Positions 45,481-58,158 of a stretch of 64,000 nt of DNA are shown here, piece after piece. Source of the stretch: Geosiphon pyriformis. Lineage: Eukaryota > Glomeromycota > Glomeromycetes > Archaeosporales > Geosiphonaceae. The notes beneath the pieces were generated by a model. That model searched no databases, was not told where the DNA came from, and was given only the letters and a program-made list of their open reading frames with translations. The position numbers were made by a program, and so were the translations under genes. The stretch is taken from the NCBI GenBank assembly GCA_016748015.1, contig JAAOMT010000664.1, forward strand, positions 490,786-554,785. Direction: 5' to 3'. Each line of letters opens with the position of its first letter. Position 1 is the stretch's first letter.

Positions 45481-47400
45481 TAATATCTAACAATCAGAAA
45501 ATCAATATCAAAACTCCAATTGCAGGTTTCAAACCAGAACTATGCCAACAATTTATCATTAAGATCATACTCATATTAGTCTCATTATATCCTAATAATA
45601 CAACAACCAATATATTTATTTTCAGTATATTAAACTTCAGCACTAATAATATATTAACTACAGTCTTAAATTATTTATTAACTTCAACCAATTTAAATAC
45701 TGTCACAAAACTTAGTTTAAATATTAACTGAAAATTAAAGGCCAAAAATTATACACATTTAACAGAACTGATAATCAACAATAATAAGGTACCAATCAAT
45801 CTCCAGTTTATTAAATCAGCTATTAAGATTATGATAACAGAGTTCAGAAAATAAGTACACTCAAAACCCAAATTTTCAATATTATTTAAGTCTTTTAGTT
45901 ATCTCAGAGAACAACTTATCTAATAATTTAATATTACTCACCAACAATATTTTACCAATAACCATTATAGATAACAAGTTATTTGCAGTTATTTTCTCTT
46001 TCAAATTAAAAAAATCAACAATAACACTTCTATTTAGTGAAATCACTCTTAACATTAAACTAATTACTGCTATATATACTAATATTAAAGTTAATAGCCA
46101 ATCTATTAAGCTAATTCTTAATAATGAGTTAGCAAACAGCATTATTACATGACAACTTATAAACCAATTAAGTCACTAAGTTGATTGTACTGCCAACACC
46201 AAAATTATTACAGCTGATAAAACAATAAAAACTTCTATTGGCAAAATTAATAACTTCTTTTTTAAAGTTAACAATATTATCATGCCAATTAAGATTCTAG
46301 TTATAAAAGCCACATAATACCAAGCTCTTATTGATAATAACTGGCTGTTTAAAACCAATACTGTACTTGACTAGACCATATAAAAACTACAGTTTAGTTA
46401 AGATAATCAGCATACTCAGATACCAGCTACTTGTTGCCACTTTAGAACAAATACTATTATCCAATTACTACTAATCAAATTTGAAAAAAAAAACCTACCT
46501 AAAAAGCTTATTAAATCTTGTAAACTAAAGACAATTACAATGAGCTACTACCAATACTCTCTTGAAACAACAAAAGAAAAAAAAAAAACAAACTGCAAGC
46601 CATCATCTTCACAGAAAAAACAAATAATAGTTGATATATTTTATACTTAATAGACTTAAAAAAAGAACTATCTTATATTTTTCTTAGATATATTAATTAT
46701 AAGAAGAAGCTTTCCTTCATGAAAGCTTAAATATTATCCAAAAAAAACTACTGGACATGTACCCATTACTATTGCAAACCATGTTACAAAAAATGCTTTA
46801 GTTATTTTAAACAACAAAGAAAGTAAAACAACAAATCACGTTTTGCTTGTGGAAAAATATTATTCAATAAAAAAATATAAAACAATATTTTTGGTTGAGA
46901 AAAAATATGTGACACTTTGTGTTAATATATAATTTTTATAAATAACTGGATAAGCCAAAGAATATTTTTTAATGTCATATAGAATAAAGTTCTCTTATGT
47001 TTAAATAGTTACTCACATAATAAAAACAAAATCTGGCAAATGACAAGTGCTAAAGTTAAAAACACTTTACTTAGTAAAATACTTGTTATCAAAAATAATC
47101 CACCAAAATTTGTTAAAACCATTTTTATTTTCAATTCTAATGTATTTATTGACATTATGAGTAACTCAAAACAATTTTATGAACATTACCAAGATTTAGT
47201 ACTGATTAAAGAAAAGCAAAAACAGTGTTTGGAACAATTAAATACTAAATTTTGTAAACATTATCTAATTTCCAATAACTTTAAATATTGTGACAATTGT
47301 AACTTTATTTACAATTCACTACTGTATATAATTTATTCAATTCTTAAAAAAAAGAACCAATTAACAGATGTGCATTAAAATCAAAATCAAAATTTGATCA
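45481..47400 (+). pseudogene. Element H protease and Cys-rich domain
   Basis: Protease about 45950-46370: SIKLILNNESANSIIT (DSG has become NNE), IKILVIKAT, ALIDNNWLF. Cys-rich domain about 46740-46930: HYYCKPCYKKCF, FACGKILFN, EKICDTLC. The segment 47040-47378 is open and holds CKHYLISNNFKYCDNCNF, the Cys pairs before the acidic linker. The minus-strand open stretches at 45882-46358 are shadows. Confidence 0.78.
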
Positions 47401-48400
47401 CAATTTAGACTTTGATAATAATAACAACAATAGTTCTAATTCTATCCACAATGACAATAACAATAATAACAATTCAAACTCCAATGAAAACTTCAAACAA
47501 TATATACATTTTTAGATCTTTTAAAAGAGCAGAAACTTACATAGTTCAGTAATAATAATAAGAATATTATGCCAGAATGCATACATAATACCAATACAGA
47601 GTTTGATTTTAGATATCCAGAAAAACTGCCATTAGATTGAAATCTTATTCATGCATTAATATAGATCTAAAAATAGCACTGAAAATTCTGGTGACAATAA
47701 TAATTTAATTAGCATCTATATCTAGTTTAGCAAAAAAAGGGATTAATATTAAAAAAAAAATAATTAATACAAGATATATAAGAAATATTGTTACAATACT
47801 ACAAAATAATTCAGAAAAAGAATATACTATTAAACCAAATAAAAAGATAGCACAAACAATATTTCTGTCTTTGGTTAAAATAGCTTAATTAGTGCCAATA
47901 GAAACAAAAAAAGAGTTAAGGATTACAACAAAAAAAATAAAAAAATTCAGATTTATAAGTAGAGTGAAAATACCAGTCAATATGACAGAAAAAAAACCAT
48001 TAATTAGGAAAAAATTATTTTTACTTATCAATCAATTTTTATTCTATCATATAACTAGTACATAATAGCTATAAAAAGAAAAATAAAGGATCAACTTCAG
48101 ATTTTTGAAGCTGAAACAAACATTTGTAAATCAAGAGATATTGGTATTATCAATCTCTATATATCAGCCAAAAATCACAAACACATTAAGATCTTAATAC
48201 ATAACACAACCAAAAACTTTATAGAAATACCAAGTATAATTATTATTAAATACTTAAGTACTAAAGTTAAAAATTAAGCATTTATCATTATTTTAGACTT
48301 TTTACAATTGTGTAAATATGTGAATATTATATTATAAACAATTTACAGATGAAAAGAATATTATTTGCTACAACCAAAACAGTTGGAACAAATAAACTTA
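47401..48400 (+). pseudogene. Element H acidic linker, dUTPase and RT linker
   Basis: Asn/Asp-rich tract about 47410-47500, then motif 1 region (TEFDFRYPE, near 47590), SSLAKK, and motif 4 KIAQTIFLSL near 47840. Motif 5 is destroyed. Many stops. Confidence 0.78.
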
Positions 48401-49790
48401 AGGAATTTAGACTTATTTTAACATATGTAGCTTAAAATATTACTCAACAATTTCACTGACATTTTTGCAAGTAAAAATAAATTTGGCCAAACTGATATTA
48501 TCTAGCATCAAATTAAAACTGGAGTTGTCATGCCAATAAAACAATAAGCATACAGAATACCACCAGTTAGCCATGAAATAATTCAACAAAAAAGCAACCA
48601 AATATTGGACAATAGATTAATTCAATCATTAATGAGTTTATGATTATTACCAATAGTATTTATTCATAAAAAAAATAAAAAAATCTACTTTTGTATGGAT
48701 TATAGAAAGCTCAATAGTATAATGTGTAAAGACAGTTATCTAACTCTACAAATCCAAGAGCTATTTAATGCTTTTGGAGGAAAAAAATTGTTTTTTATAT
48801 TAGATTTAGATAGTGGTTACTAACAAGTAGCCATGAATTTAGTAAACAAAGAGAAGACAACATTTATTACTAAAAAAAAAAATTTCGAATTTAATGTTAT
48901 ATTATTCAGCTTAACCAATGCTCCAGCCACCTTCCAACAGTTTATGAAAATTGTCTACACCAGATTACTATAAAAATCTGTAATAGTTTACTTAAATAAC
49001 ACTAATGTGTTCTCAGAAACATTTAATGATTATTTTTATTATTTCTAATAAGTGTTTTAATAATTAAAAAAAGCTGATTTGAAATTAAATACAACTAAAT
49101 GCTTTTTTAGCAAAACTAAACTCAAGCTTTTGGAACATATTGTAAGCAAAAACAGCATAAAAACAGATTTAGACAAGATTAAGATAGTCAAAAACTTTTT
49201 AATATTAACAAATCTTACAGAATTAAAAGCATTCTTAGAATTTGCTGAATACTATTACCACTTTATCCAAAACTTCTCTAAACTGGCTCAATCACTTTAT
49301 CAGCTCTAAGCAAAAAATGTGAAATATGAATGGACTGAAACTCAACAAGAAGCTTTTGACATCTTGAGAAAAAAGCTTATTTAAGCTTTAGTATTAATCT
49401 ATTCAGATTATAGCAAGCCATTTATTATTACTATTAATACATCCAGTCAAGCATTGAAAGCTGTATTATCACAAAAAAACAGATAAACAAGAACATCCAG
49501 TGACATATGTTAGCTAAAGTTTAAGTCTAACTGAAAAGAACTATAAAACTCCAACATTAGAATACTTAACTATCTATTGGGCTGTTATTAAATAAAAAAA
49601 ATACTTAAGTCAAAAGTTTGATGTATACACTAATTACAAAAGATTAACATCAATTCAGAAGCAAAAATTTGGAAATAATTGTCATGCAAGCTAGAAAATA
49701 AAACTATGACTATTTAATTATACTGTATATTATAAAAAAGGAAAAAAAAACAAAAATGCCAATAATTTGTTGTAAATAAGACAAATCTAA
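48401..49790 (+). pseudogene. Element H reverse transcriptase and RNase H
   Basis: FCMDYRKLNSI, LDLDSGY-stop-QVAMN, TNAPATFQQFM and YLNN (both catalytic Asp of YLDD lost by G-to-A). Open connection segment 49079-49309 (KLLEHIVSKN, FAEYYYHFIQNF). RNase H about 49310-49780, FIITINTSSQAL. Confidence 0.85.
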
Positions 49791-51896
49791 AACATTTTGA
49801 CCCAAAAATATAACAAAAAATAAATACACAAAAATATCAACAACTTCAATATTATATTAATATTCAATAGTTCAAGAAAAAATTATCTCAAAAAAAACAA
49901 AACAACATAAAACAACAATCAAAATACTTTATCACTTATTAGAATATATTATATCAAAAAAACAAAAAATATTCAAACCAGTTTCTTAGAGTAATTACAA
50001 AATTAGAGAAAGAAACAATACTGTTTAATATACATACAAATCTAACAACAAGATATTTTTATAAAAAAGCAATCATAAAAAGAACTAAACAAAAATACTA
50101 CTGGCCATCTATATATTCAGATATTATTTAATATGTTCAAAATTGTAATGCTTGTCAAAGAAAAAAAGAAACAAGATTTAGTAAACCATTAAAACCAATC
50201 AAAATAAAACAACTATTTGATTGAATTGGAATTAACTTAGTCAAATCATTAACAATAACCAGCAAAGACAATCAATATATAGTAATAGTCATGAACTATC
50301 TTATAAAATAGCCAGAAGTAAAAGCAATTTAAAGAGCAAATGCAGAATTTGTAGCCAAATTCATTCACTAAGATTAGATTTGTCGATATAGATGTTTAAA
50401 AGAATTATTATTAAACCAAAAAACTTATTTTGTAAACAAAATATTAACAAAATTAAGTTAAAAATTTGGAATTAAAAGATTATTATTATCACTATATTAT
50501 TTATAAACAAATAGTTTAGTTGAAAAATTCAACAGAACATTGTGTAAAATGATAACCAAGATCAACCAAAAAAACCAGAATAAATAAAATTAGTATTATT
50601 TGCTTATTAGACAATAAAGCAAGATACTATATAAGCAACACTATTTAAACTTGTCTATAATAAAACAGCAATATTATCAGTAAAGATAAATATCAATATA
50701 TATCTAATAAAACCAATAACAGAAGCCAATTTCCAAAAAACATTACTAAAAAGAACATATAATTTAATAGAAACATTAGAAAACAAAAAATAAAGAGCAG
50801 CTGATAACATCTAAAAGTCACAAAAAAAACAAAAAAAATAATGTAACTAGTTACCAGATAAACCAATCAAATTCAGAATTGGAGACAAAGTATTCTTATA
50901 TTATACCAAAATAGAAAAACAATGAAATGAAAAATTTAATTTCAAATAGAATAAACCATTTTACATTAAAAAAATTCTAGAAAATAAAGCTTATAAATTA
51001 AGATAAGACAACAAAATTTTAACTAAAACAGCACATAAAAATTAATTGAAACTATATTACAATATAGTATTATTATCAATTAGTAATATTCCACAACTAG
51101 AAATACAATAAATACTAATTTAACCAAATGAGATTTCATGAGATTTAGAACCAATTATAATTATTGACATAAACATGTTATATTAATCTATTAGAACAGT
51201 ATATAAAAAATCAATACATACAACAAAAGCAGATGGAAAAATAGAAATTATTAATAACATTTACTTACTAGCTTAACAACTATTCCAATTAATTAAACAT
51301 AAAAAATTGAACATAAAAATCACAATCAGTCAACAAACCATTCAATATAAAGACACAAAAAAGAAACAGAAACTCCAATATAAAGTACAACATAAGGAAT
51401 ATAAAAAACACAAAAATATAGTAGAGGATATAATAGCCAAAGTAAAAATATCCATAAAAACACCAAAGACAATAGTACTATATAAGGAATTAATAGAAGA
51501 AAATTAAAAATAGTAAACACAACAATTTTCAAGAAACTTTTGCTATTATTACTTGGAACAAAAGATTTATATTCAGAATTTATATACAGATAAAACAAGA
51601 TGAATGTTTAATACAACAATATTACAACAACTTAAACAATTCGTGGAAAAAAACAATCTATCTACACAGGCATAAACAATATACCAGTTACAAACAGGAT
51701 TCCAAGACTGTCCAAAAATACTGCTACACTCAACAATAAACATAGTAATTATTAACCAATTGGAAAAAATTACCAATGTTCAATTTGAAGAATTACAGAC
51801 CAATATTGTCCAAGTAATTCTTAAGAAAAAAGTTATGAAGCTAATTCAAAAGAGAAATTTAAGAAATTTAGAAGATTTTGACAGAGCTTAATATTA
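49791..51896 (+). pseudogene. Element H integrase and C-terminal tail
   Basis: H2C2 Cys pair NCNACQRKK near 50140; core with SLVEKFNRTLC near 50515-50547, the only copy here that keeps the third acidic residue (Glu). Barrel domain about 50870-50990. The tail includes the open segment 51307-51507 (QQTIQYKDTKKK, matching A near 3835) and ends EDFDRA, stop, Y before AAAAGGAGGAAATAA. Confidence 0.82.
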
Positions 51897-52052
51897 AAAG
51901 GAGGAAATAATGTTACTCATAGAAATTAGGAATTATAATAATAGATAAAATAGCCAATCAGAAATAGGCGTAGTAAAAGAAGAAATTCCAGGATTCCTTT
52001 TGAAGAATTGCAGAATTCCAAGAAATCTCGTATAATACAAATTATTTATATA

Positions 52053-52657
52053 CAGAGGGTGTCCAAAAGTTTCCGAACAAGATTTATTTAACAATAATAT
52101 TTATTTTTTCATAAAATAAAACAAAATAAACAACATATTTATAATTTTATAGTAATTTTCTAAATTTTTCCATTAAGTGTTACTAAACTTTTAAGTCGGC
52201 GATATTTTTGGTGAGTAAATAAACGTGGACGTCCTGAAAGAGGTCTTGAATCAATTGAACCAGTTTCTTTAAATCGTTTTATTGTATCCGAAACTGTTGT
52301 CAAGCTGCAATTGACTATGTTGGCAATATCACGATATTTCTTGCCATGCTGTTGTAATAAGCATATAGTATTACGTTGAGCAATCGTTAATTCTTTTTTT
52401 GCTCCCATTTCGTTTTAATAAAAACGACGAAAAAATCTTATATGCGCGTTACATTTCATTTTTATAAAAAAACGAGTATGAATAAAATCGATTATGCGCG
52501 TCGCGAAAAAACATTATACACGCGTGTTTAAAAAATAAAAAACGCGTAATTAAATAATTAACTAACTTAATTTAGTAATAAACTCGTGCTTTTCTATTTA
52601 TTCAAGCATGTGGAATGTTACTCCAAAGTTTGTTCGGAAACTTTTGGACACCCTCTG
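52053..52657. mobile_element. Tc1-type miniature element (605 bp), TA duplication, 28-bp TIRs
   Basis: Perfect 28-bp terminal inverted repeats starting CAGAGGGTGTCCAAAAG, flanked by TA on both sides (52051-52052, 52658-52659). It sits exactly next to the LTR TATA box of H. It is rich in CpG (GCGCG, CGTCGCG at 52440-52560) in sharp contrast to the LTR around it, so the insertion is recent. Confidence 0.93.
52160..52408 (-). CDS. Tc1-type transposase N-terminal DNA-binding domain only (82 aa)
   Basis: Complete small frame, ATG to stop, inside the miniature element. Residues about 6-50 form a helix-turn-helix of the Tc1/paired type (ICLLQQHGKKYRDIANIVNC, then TVSDTIKRFKETGS), followed by the GRPRLF motif that lies between the two Tc1 DNA-binding helices. 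It ends before the second HTH is complete, and no DDE/D catalytic domain exists. It could bind the element's own ends and compete with full transposase, or be a leftover of internal deletion. No damaging mutation is visible. Confidence 0.8.
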   Translation of the reverse strand: MGAKKELTIAQRNTICLLQQHGKKYRDIANIVNCSLTTVSDTIKRFKETGSIDSRPLSGRPRLFTHQKYRRLKSLVTLNGKI

Positions 52658-53276
52658 TATAACAAGAGTGTTAGAAGCAGAAAAGATTTATTTGATTTGG
52701 ACAGAACAGTAGCTAGCAATAACTACTTATCTTTACCCCTCCCTTCAAAAGATAGTTTTCTATAACTTGAAGTAGAATCCAATCCATGTTATCATCACTT
52801 AATTAAAGAAATATTAATCATTTCCACACTATCAACACTCCATGTTGATAAACTCCAATACTTAACCACATTGAACCAATAGCTCTTGATCATGGCTATT
52901 GATAAGATACTAATTACTTATTTTTTTTTCTTATTTTCTTTTATTTTCTTTTATTTTCTTTTTTTTTGTTTCTTTGTTGTTTACTAATTGATAAAAAAAT
53001 TAAGTGCTGAGTATTTAACATTAAAGATAGTCTGGTAAAAGACTTGAAAACAAGAGTAGAAATTTAAAGATAGCTTACCAGAAAGACATAACTGTCAGAA
53101 TAAACTGGTTATCATGCTGAAGAAAAAAATTCACAGAAAAAATCATCAATTAAATCTCTGTTTATTATACAAAAAATTTAACCAAAACCTTCAGAAATTA
53201 CAAACATTTCCAGCTATTGAGCACTAAATTATGGATTTGTTATTTGTTCTAATACCCCAAATAATTATTTGTAACA

Positions 53277-55426
53277 TTGGTTTGATTTTTTTGGCTAATC
53301 TTGGCTATTGCTTTATATAATGTTTTATTAAACTTTTTAACTAAATCATTTGTTTGTAGATAATATGATAATGATAATAGTCTCTTAATTCCAAATTTTT
53401 GACTTAATTCTGTTAATATTCTATTTACAAAGTAAGTTTTTTGATCTAATAACAATTTTTTGAACATTTATGTTGACAAATTAAATTTTGGTGTATAAAT
53501 TTGACTATAAATTTTGTATCTACTCTTTAAATTGCTTTTGCTTTTGATTATTTTGTAAGATAGTTCATGATTATTGTTATATATTAATTGCTTTTGCTGG
53601 TTATAGTTAATAGTTTAATTAAATTAATTCTAATTTAATCAAATAGTTGTTTTATTTTAATTGGTTTTGGTGGTTTACTGAATTTTATTTCTTTTTTTTT
53701 TTAACAAACATTACAATTTTGAATATATTGGATAATGTCTAAATACATATATAGCCAGTAGTATCTTTTTTTGGTTCTTTTTATGATTATTTTTTTATAA
53801 AAATGTCCTGCTGTTAGATTTGAGTACATGTTAAACAGTATTGTTTCTTTTTCTGGTTTTGTAATTACTTTAAGTGATTGATCTAAATATTTTCTGTTTT
53901 TTTAATATAATATATTTTGGTAAGTAATAAAGTATTTTGATTGTTGTTTTATATTGTTTTGTTCTTTTTAAGATAATTTTTCTTTGAACTATTAAGTATT
54001 AATATAATGTTAAAGTTGTTAATATTTTTGTGTATTTATCTTTTGTTATATTTTTGGGTTAAAATATTTAAATTTATTTGTAACAAGCCATTAGCATTTT
54101 CATTTTCATTTCTTTTTTTATAATGAATAATATAATTAAATAATAATAGTTCTATTTTTTATCTTGTATGATAATTGTCTCTAAATTTTTGTTTCTGGAT
54201 TAATGTTAATTTTTTGTAATCAATATACACATCAAACTTTTGACTTAAGTATTTCTTTTATTTAATGACAGTTCAATAGATAGCTAAATATTTTAATGCT
54301 AGGGTTTTATAGTTCTTTTTGGCTGGACTTAAATTTTTACTGGCATATGTTATTGAATGTTCTTGTTTATTAGCTTTATTTTATAACAATATAGCTTTTA
54401 ATGCTTAGCTGAATGTATTAGTAGTAATAATAAATAATTTGCTGTAATCTGAATAGATTTATATTAAAGCTTGAATGAGTTTTTTTTTCAAGATATTAAA
54501 AGCTTCTTGTTAAGTTTTAGTCTATTCATATTTAATGTTCTTTGTTTAAAGTTAATAGAATAATTGAGCCAATTTGAAGAAGTTTTGGATGAAGTGGTAA
54601 TAGTATTCAGCAAATTTTAAGAATATTCTTAATTCTATAAGATTTATTGATACTAGAAAGTTTTTAACTATCTCTATTTTGTCTAAATTTGTTTTTATGT
54701 TATTTTTGCTTATAACATATTCCAAAAACTTAAGTTCTGTTTTTTTAAAGAAATACTTAATGGTATTTAACTATAGTCCTGCTCTTTTTAATATTTCAAA
54801 CACTTGTTGGAGATAATAAAAATAATTATTAAATGTTTTTGAGAACACATTGCTGTTATCTAAATAGATTACTACAGATTTCTATAGCAATTCAGTATAA
54901 ACAATTTCTATAAGTCATTGAAAAGTAGTTAGAGTATTAATTAAGCCAAAAAACATAACATCAAATTCAAAATTTTTTTTTTGGTTGTAAATGCTGTCTT
55001 CTTTTTATTAGTTAAATTTATGGCTACTTGTTAATAACTACTATTTAAGTCTACTATTAAGAATTATTTTTTCTCTCCAAAATCATTAAATAACTTCTAG
55101 ATCTGTAGAATCAAATAGTTGTCTTCATAAGTAATATTGTTAAGTTTTTTGTAATCTATACAAAAATGAATTTTCTTATTTTTCTTTTAAACAAGTATTA
55201 CTGATAATAATTATAGACTTATTGATAATTGAATTAACTTATTGTTTAACATTTGGTTGATTTCTTGTTAGACAATCTTATAACTGGTTAATAGTACTCT
55301 GTATGTTCTTTGTTTAATTAATATTGCATTTTCAGTTTTTATCTGGTGCTAGATAATATTAGTTCTGTCAAATTCATTTTTTACAAACAAAGATATTAGT
55401 AAAATTATTAAATAATAGTTTGATTT
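53277..55426 (-). pseudogene. Element I integrase, RNase H and reverse transcriptase
   Basis: RT from 55426 leftward (FNNFTNI..., YLDN near 54860 for YLDD, FAEYYYHFIQNF-like near 54600), RNase H about 54500-54100, H2C2 about 53850-53700, DDE core to 53277 with an open segment 53467-53280 (LLLDQKTYFV, DLVKKFNKTLY). Continues in the left part at 44353. Very many stops. Confidence 0.85.
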
Positions 55427-55430
55427 ATAT

Positions 55431-56278
55431 TGTTACTTATAAAATATAGAAATTATATATTAGTACATAAATTAGCCAATCAAAATAGACATAATAAAAG
55501 TGGAATTCCAGAATTCTTAGAAAAATTGTAGAATTCCAGAATTAGAGGATTCCTGTATAAGGAATCACAAAATTCTAGAAATTTCAAGATTTTTGGCTAG
55601 AGAATTAAGGAATTCAAGAAATCTTATAAAATAAAAATTATGTATATATAACAGTAGTATTAGAAGCTAGAAAATTAGTCAATTAAATTCTTAGAGTCAA
55701 TTAGACTCATAGGTTATAATTATTAAATACTCTTTCTTCAAAAGATAGAATACTATAACTTGAAGTAAAATTGTTCTCATATTAATAAAATTATCTATTA
55801 TTCTCAAATCCATATTATTATCTACTACTTAATCTGTTGGCACAATAGCTTTTGATTATGGTTATTGACAGGACACTTATTTCTTATTTCTTATTTTATT
55901 TTCTTTATTTCTTTATTTTTTTTTATTTTTTTTATTTTATTTTATTTTATTTTATTTTATTTTGTTGTTCACTAAATTGATTAAAAAGATTAAACACTGA
56001 GTTATTGATGTCAAAAAAACTGGTAAAAGACCCAGAAATAAGAGTAGAACAGTCATTATTGAAGATAGCTTACCAGAAAAATTACTGGCCACCACACTAA
56101 AAAAAAAATTTAATGGAATTGCAATTCTGAGAAGCTACAGAGAAAACAATACTTGAATCTCTATTTATTATACAAAAAACTCAACCAAAACCTTCAGATA
56201 TTAATACTAATATACTAATTGAGCATTAAGTTACAGATTTGTTATTTGTATTAATATTCCAAATAATCACTTGTAACA
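55431..56278 (+). repeat. Solo LTR J (848 bp), type 1
   Basis: TGTTACTTATAA to GTAACA with perfect 4-bp duplication ATAT (55427-55430, 56279-56282), inside the dUTPase-RT region of element I, which is collinear across it. GAATTCC cassette 55500-55600, TATATATA near 55645. No internal sequence remains, so it is a recombination product. Confidence 0.93.
55905..55965. repeat. (TTTTA)n microsatellite in LTR J
   Basis: At least six TTTTA units in the T-rich tract downstream of the hairpins; other LTRs have a shorter non-periodic T-rich tract here. Confidence 0.85.
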
Positions 56279-56282
56279 ATAT

Positions 56283-56652
56283 ATATTGAAATAGGTCTAA
56301 GTTTTTCAAGTTTATTTGTTCTAATTGTTTTGGTTATAATAAATAGCATTTTTTTTGTTTATATATAGTTTGTAATATAATATTCATATATTTACAAAGT
56401 TGCAAAAAATCTGGTATGGTTGTTGGTAGTTAATTTTCAATTTTAATACTTAAGTATTTAATAATAGTTCTACTTGGTATTTTTATAGAATCTCTAGTTG
56501 TGTTATGTATTGAAATCTTAATGTGTTTATAGTTCTTGGCTAGTATGTAGAAATTGTTAATGCCAATTTTTTCTGACTTATAAATGTTTGGTTTCAGTTT
56601 AAAAATTTGGGTTTAATCTTTTACTTTCTTTTCTATAATTAACATATACTGA
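56283..56652 (-). pseudogene. Element I dUTPase-RT linker
   Basis: Between solo LTRs J and K. Collinear with the linker of A and B (EQINLKNLDLFQ at the J edge; DQYMLIIEKKVK at the K edge). Confidence 0.8.
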
Positions 56653-56656
56653 TCAT

Positions 56657-57605
56657 TGTTACTATTATAAAGAAAAAAAACTGGAAAAACAGATAGAAAA
56701 ATAGACCAATAGAAGAATAATACTTAACACATAAGTACAATATCAGAAAACTATAACACATTGCTAGCAAATTATGGCATACTGCTTAGCAATATAAGCA
56801 ATAGGGCATATTGCTCAACAATATGAACAATATTAGTAAATTAGAACACATTGGTTAAAAAAATATAAAATTTCATAAAACAAAAAATATGTATATATAG
56901 CAAAAGTATTAGAAACAAAAAAGACAGAATTTATTCAAAAATCTATTCAAAAATTCATCCAAGAATTTAGTTTAGAATTAATACTTACAACTTATTAATT
57001 ATCTCATACTTTTTTCTTTAAAAGGTAGTTTTCTACAACTTAAAGTAGAATTAAATTACATATTAATAAAATATTAATTACTACTTGAATTCATGTTATT
57101 ATCACTTAATTAAAAGAATATTAAACACTTCTACTTTATTAACACTTCATGTTAATAGAATTCAATACTTGACCACATTAGACCAATAGTTCTTAATTAT
57201 GGCTATTAACAAGATATTAATTTCTTAATTTTCTTTTTATTTTCTTTTGTTTGTTTTGTTGTTCACTAATTAATTAAAGAGATTAAGTATTAAGTATTTT
57301 AATATCAAGAATAGTCTAATAAAAGATTCAGAAATAAGAATATAGAACTCAAAAATTGAGAATAGCTTACCAAAAAAACACAACTGCCAGAATAAACTGA
57401 TTACCATACTGAAAAAAATAATTGACAGAATAATCATTCTGGAAGATTACTGAAACAATCATTGAATCTCTGTTTATTATACAAAAAACTTTACCAAAAT
57501 TTTCAGATTACAAAAACTTTTAAATATTACTAACACTACTAGCTATTGAGCACCAAGTTATGGATTTGTTATTTGTATTAACACTCCAAATAATTACTTA
57601 TAACA
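56657..57605 (+). repeat. Solo LTR K (949 bp), type 2
   Basis: TGTTACTATTAT to ATAACA with perfect duplication TCAT (56653-56656, 57606-57609). Palindrome cassette eroded (about 56740-56850, AACAATATGAACAATATTAG). Hairpin 1 reads TATTAACA CTTCA TGTTAATA (57138-57158), still fully paired. Confidence 0.93.
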
Positions 57606-57609
57606 TCAT

Positions 57610-58158
57610 ATAGTAAAATAGAAATAAATTAATTGGTGGAAATAATTTCTTTTTTATCAATTGTTTTCTCTTCTGCTATATTAACTAATATCTTTATTTT
57701 ATCTGTAAATTCAAATTCATTTATTTTTCTTGTTATGATTCTTAGCTTTTCCTTTATTCCATTAATACTAACTGAGCTATTTTAACCAGAGGCAAAAATA
57801 TTGCCTATGCTATCTTTTCATTTGGTTTTATGATATTTTTTTTTTAAGTCATTTTGTAGTAATGCAATAATATTTTTTACATATTCTGCATCAATTATTT
57901 TTTCTCTAATTTTAATTTTTTTTTTGCTAAACTAAATCTAAAGACTAATTAAATTATTGTTATTGCTAGAATTTCCAATGCTAATTTTAAATCTATGTTA
58001 ATACATGAATAAAGTTTTAATCTAATAGCAGTTTTTCTTAAATATTTAAGATCAAATTCTATATCAGTATTATGCACACATTCTGGGATAATATCTTTGT
58101 TGTTATTATTAAACCATTTAAGTTTCTGCTTTTTTGAAAAATCTGGAAGTGTGATATA
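57610..58158 (-). pseudogene. Element I dUTPase
   Basis: Motif 1 region near 58050 (E-FDLKYLRK), SLAKK near 57930, NIIALLQND near 57870, KIA-AIF near 57815. Stops and one indel; motif 5 unreadable. Confidence 0.78.

Larger units (their letters stand above)
44354..53276 (+). mobile_element. Element H: Ty3-like dUTPase retrotransposon with damaged 5' end
   Basis: Inserted in the integrase of element I. It has a 5' LTR fragment (44354-44746) fused directly to the capsid region of gag by a deletion, then knuckle, protease, Cys-rich domain, dUTPase, RT, RNase H, integrase, tail, polypurine tract and a full 3' LTR (51911-53276) that carries a Tc1-type miniature element. RT reads YLNN in place of YLDD. 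The target duplication is not readable (TTAT left, TTGG right), but the integrase of I is collinear across it. Confidence 0.88.
51911..53276 (+). repeat. 3' LTR of element H, interrupted
   Basis: TGTTACTCATAG to GTAACA; 759 bp once the miniature element and one TA are removed. Type 1 cassette is short (51986-52025). Hairpins about 52827-52850 and 52877-52903. Confidence 0.9.
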
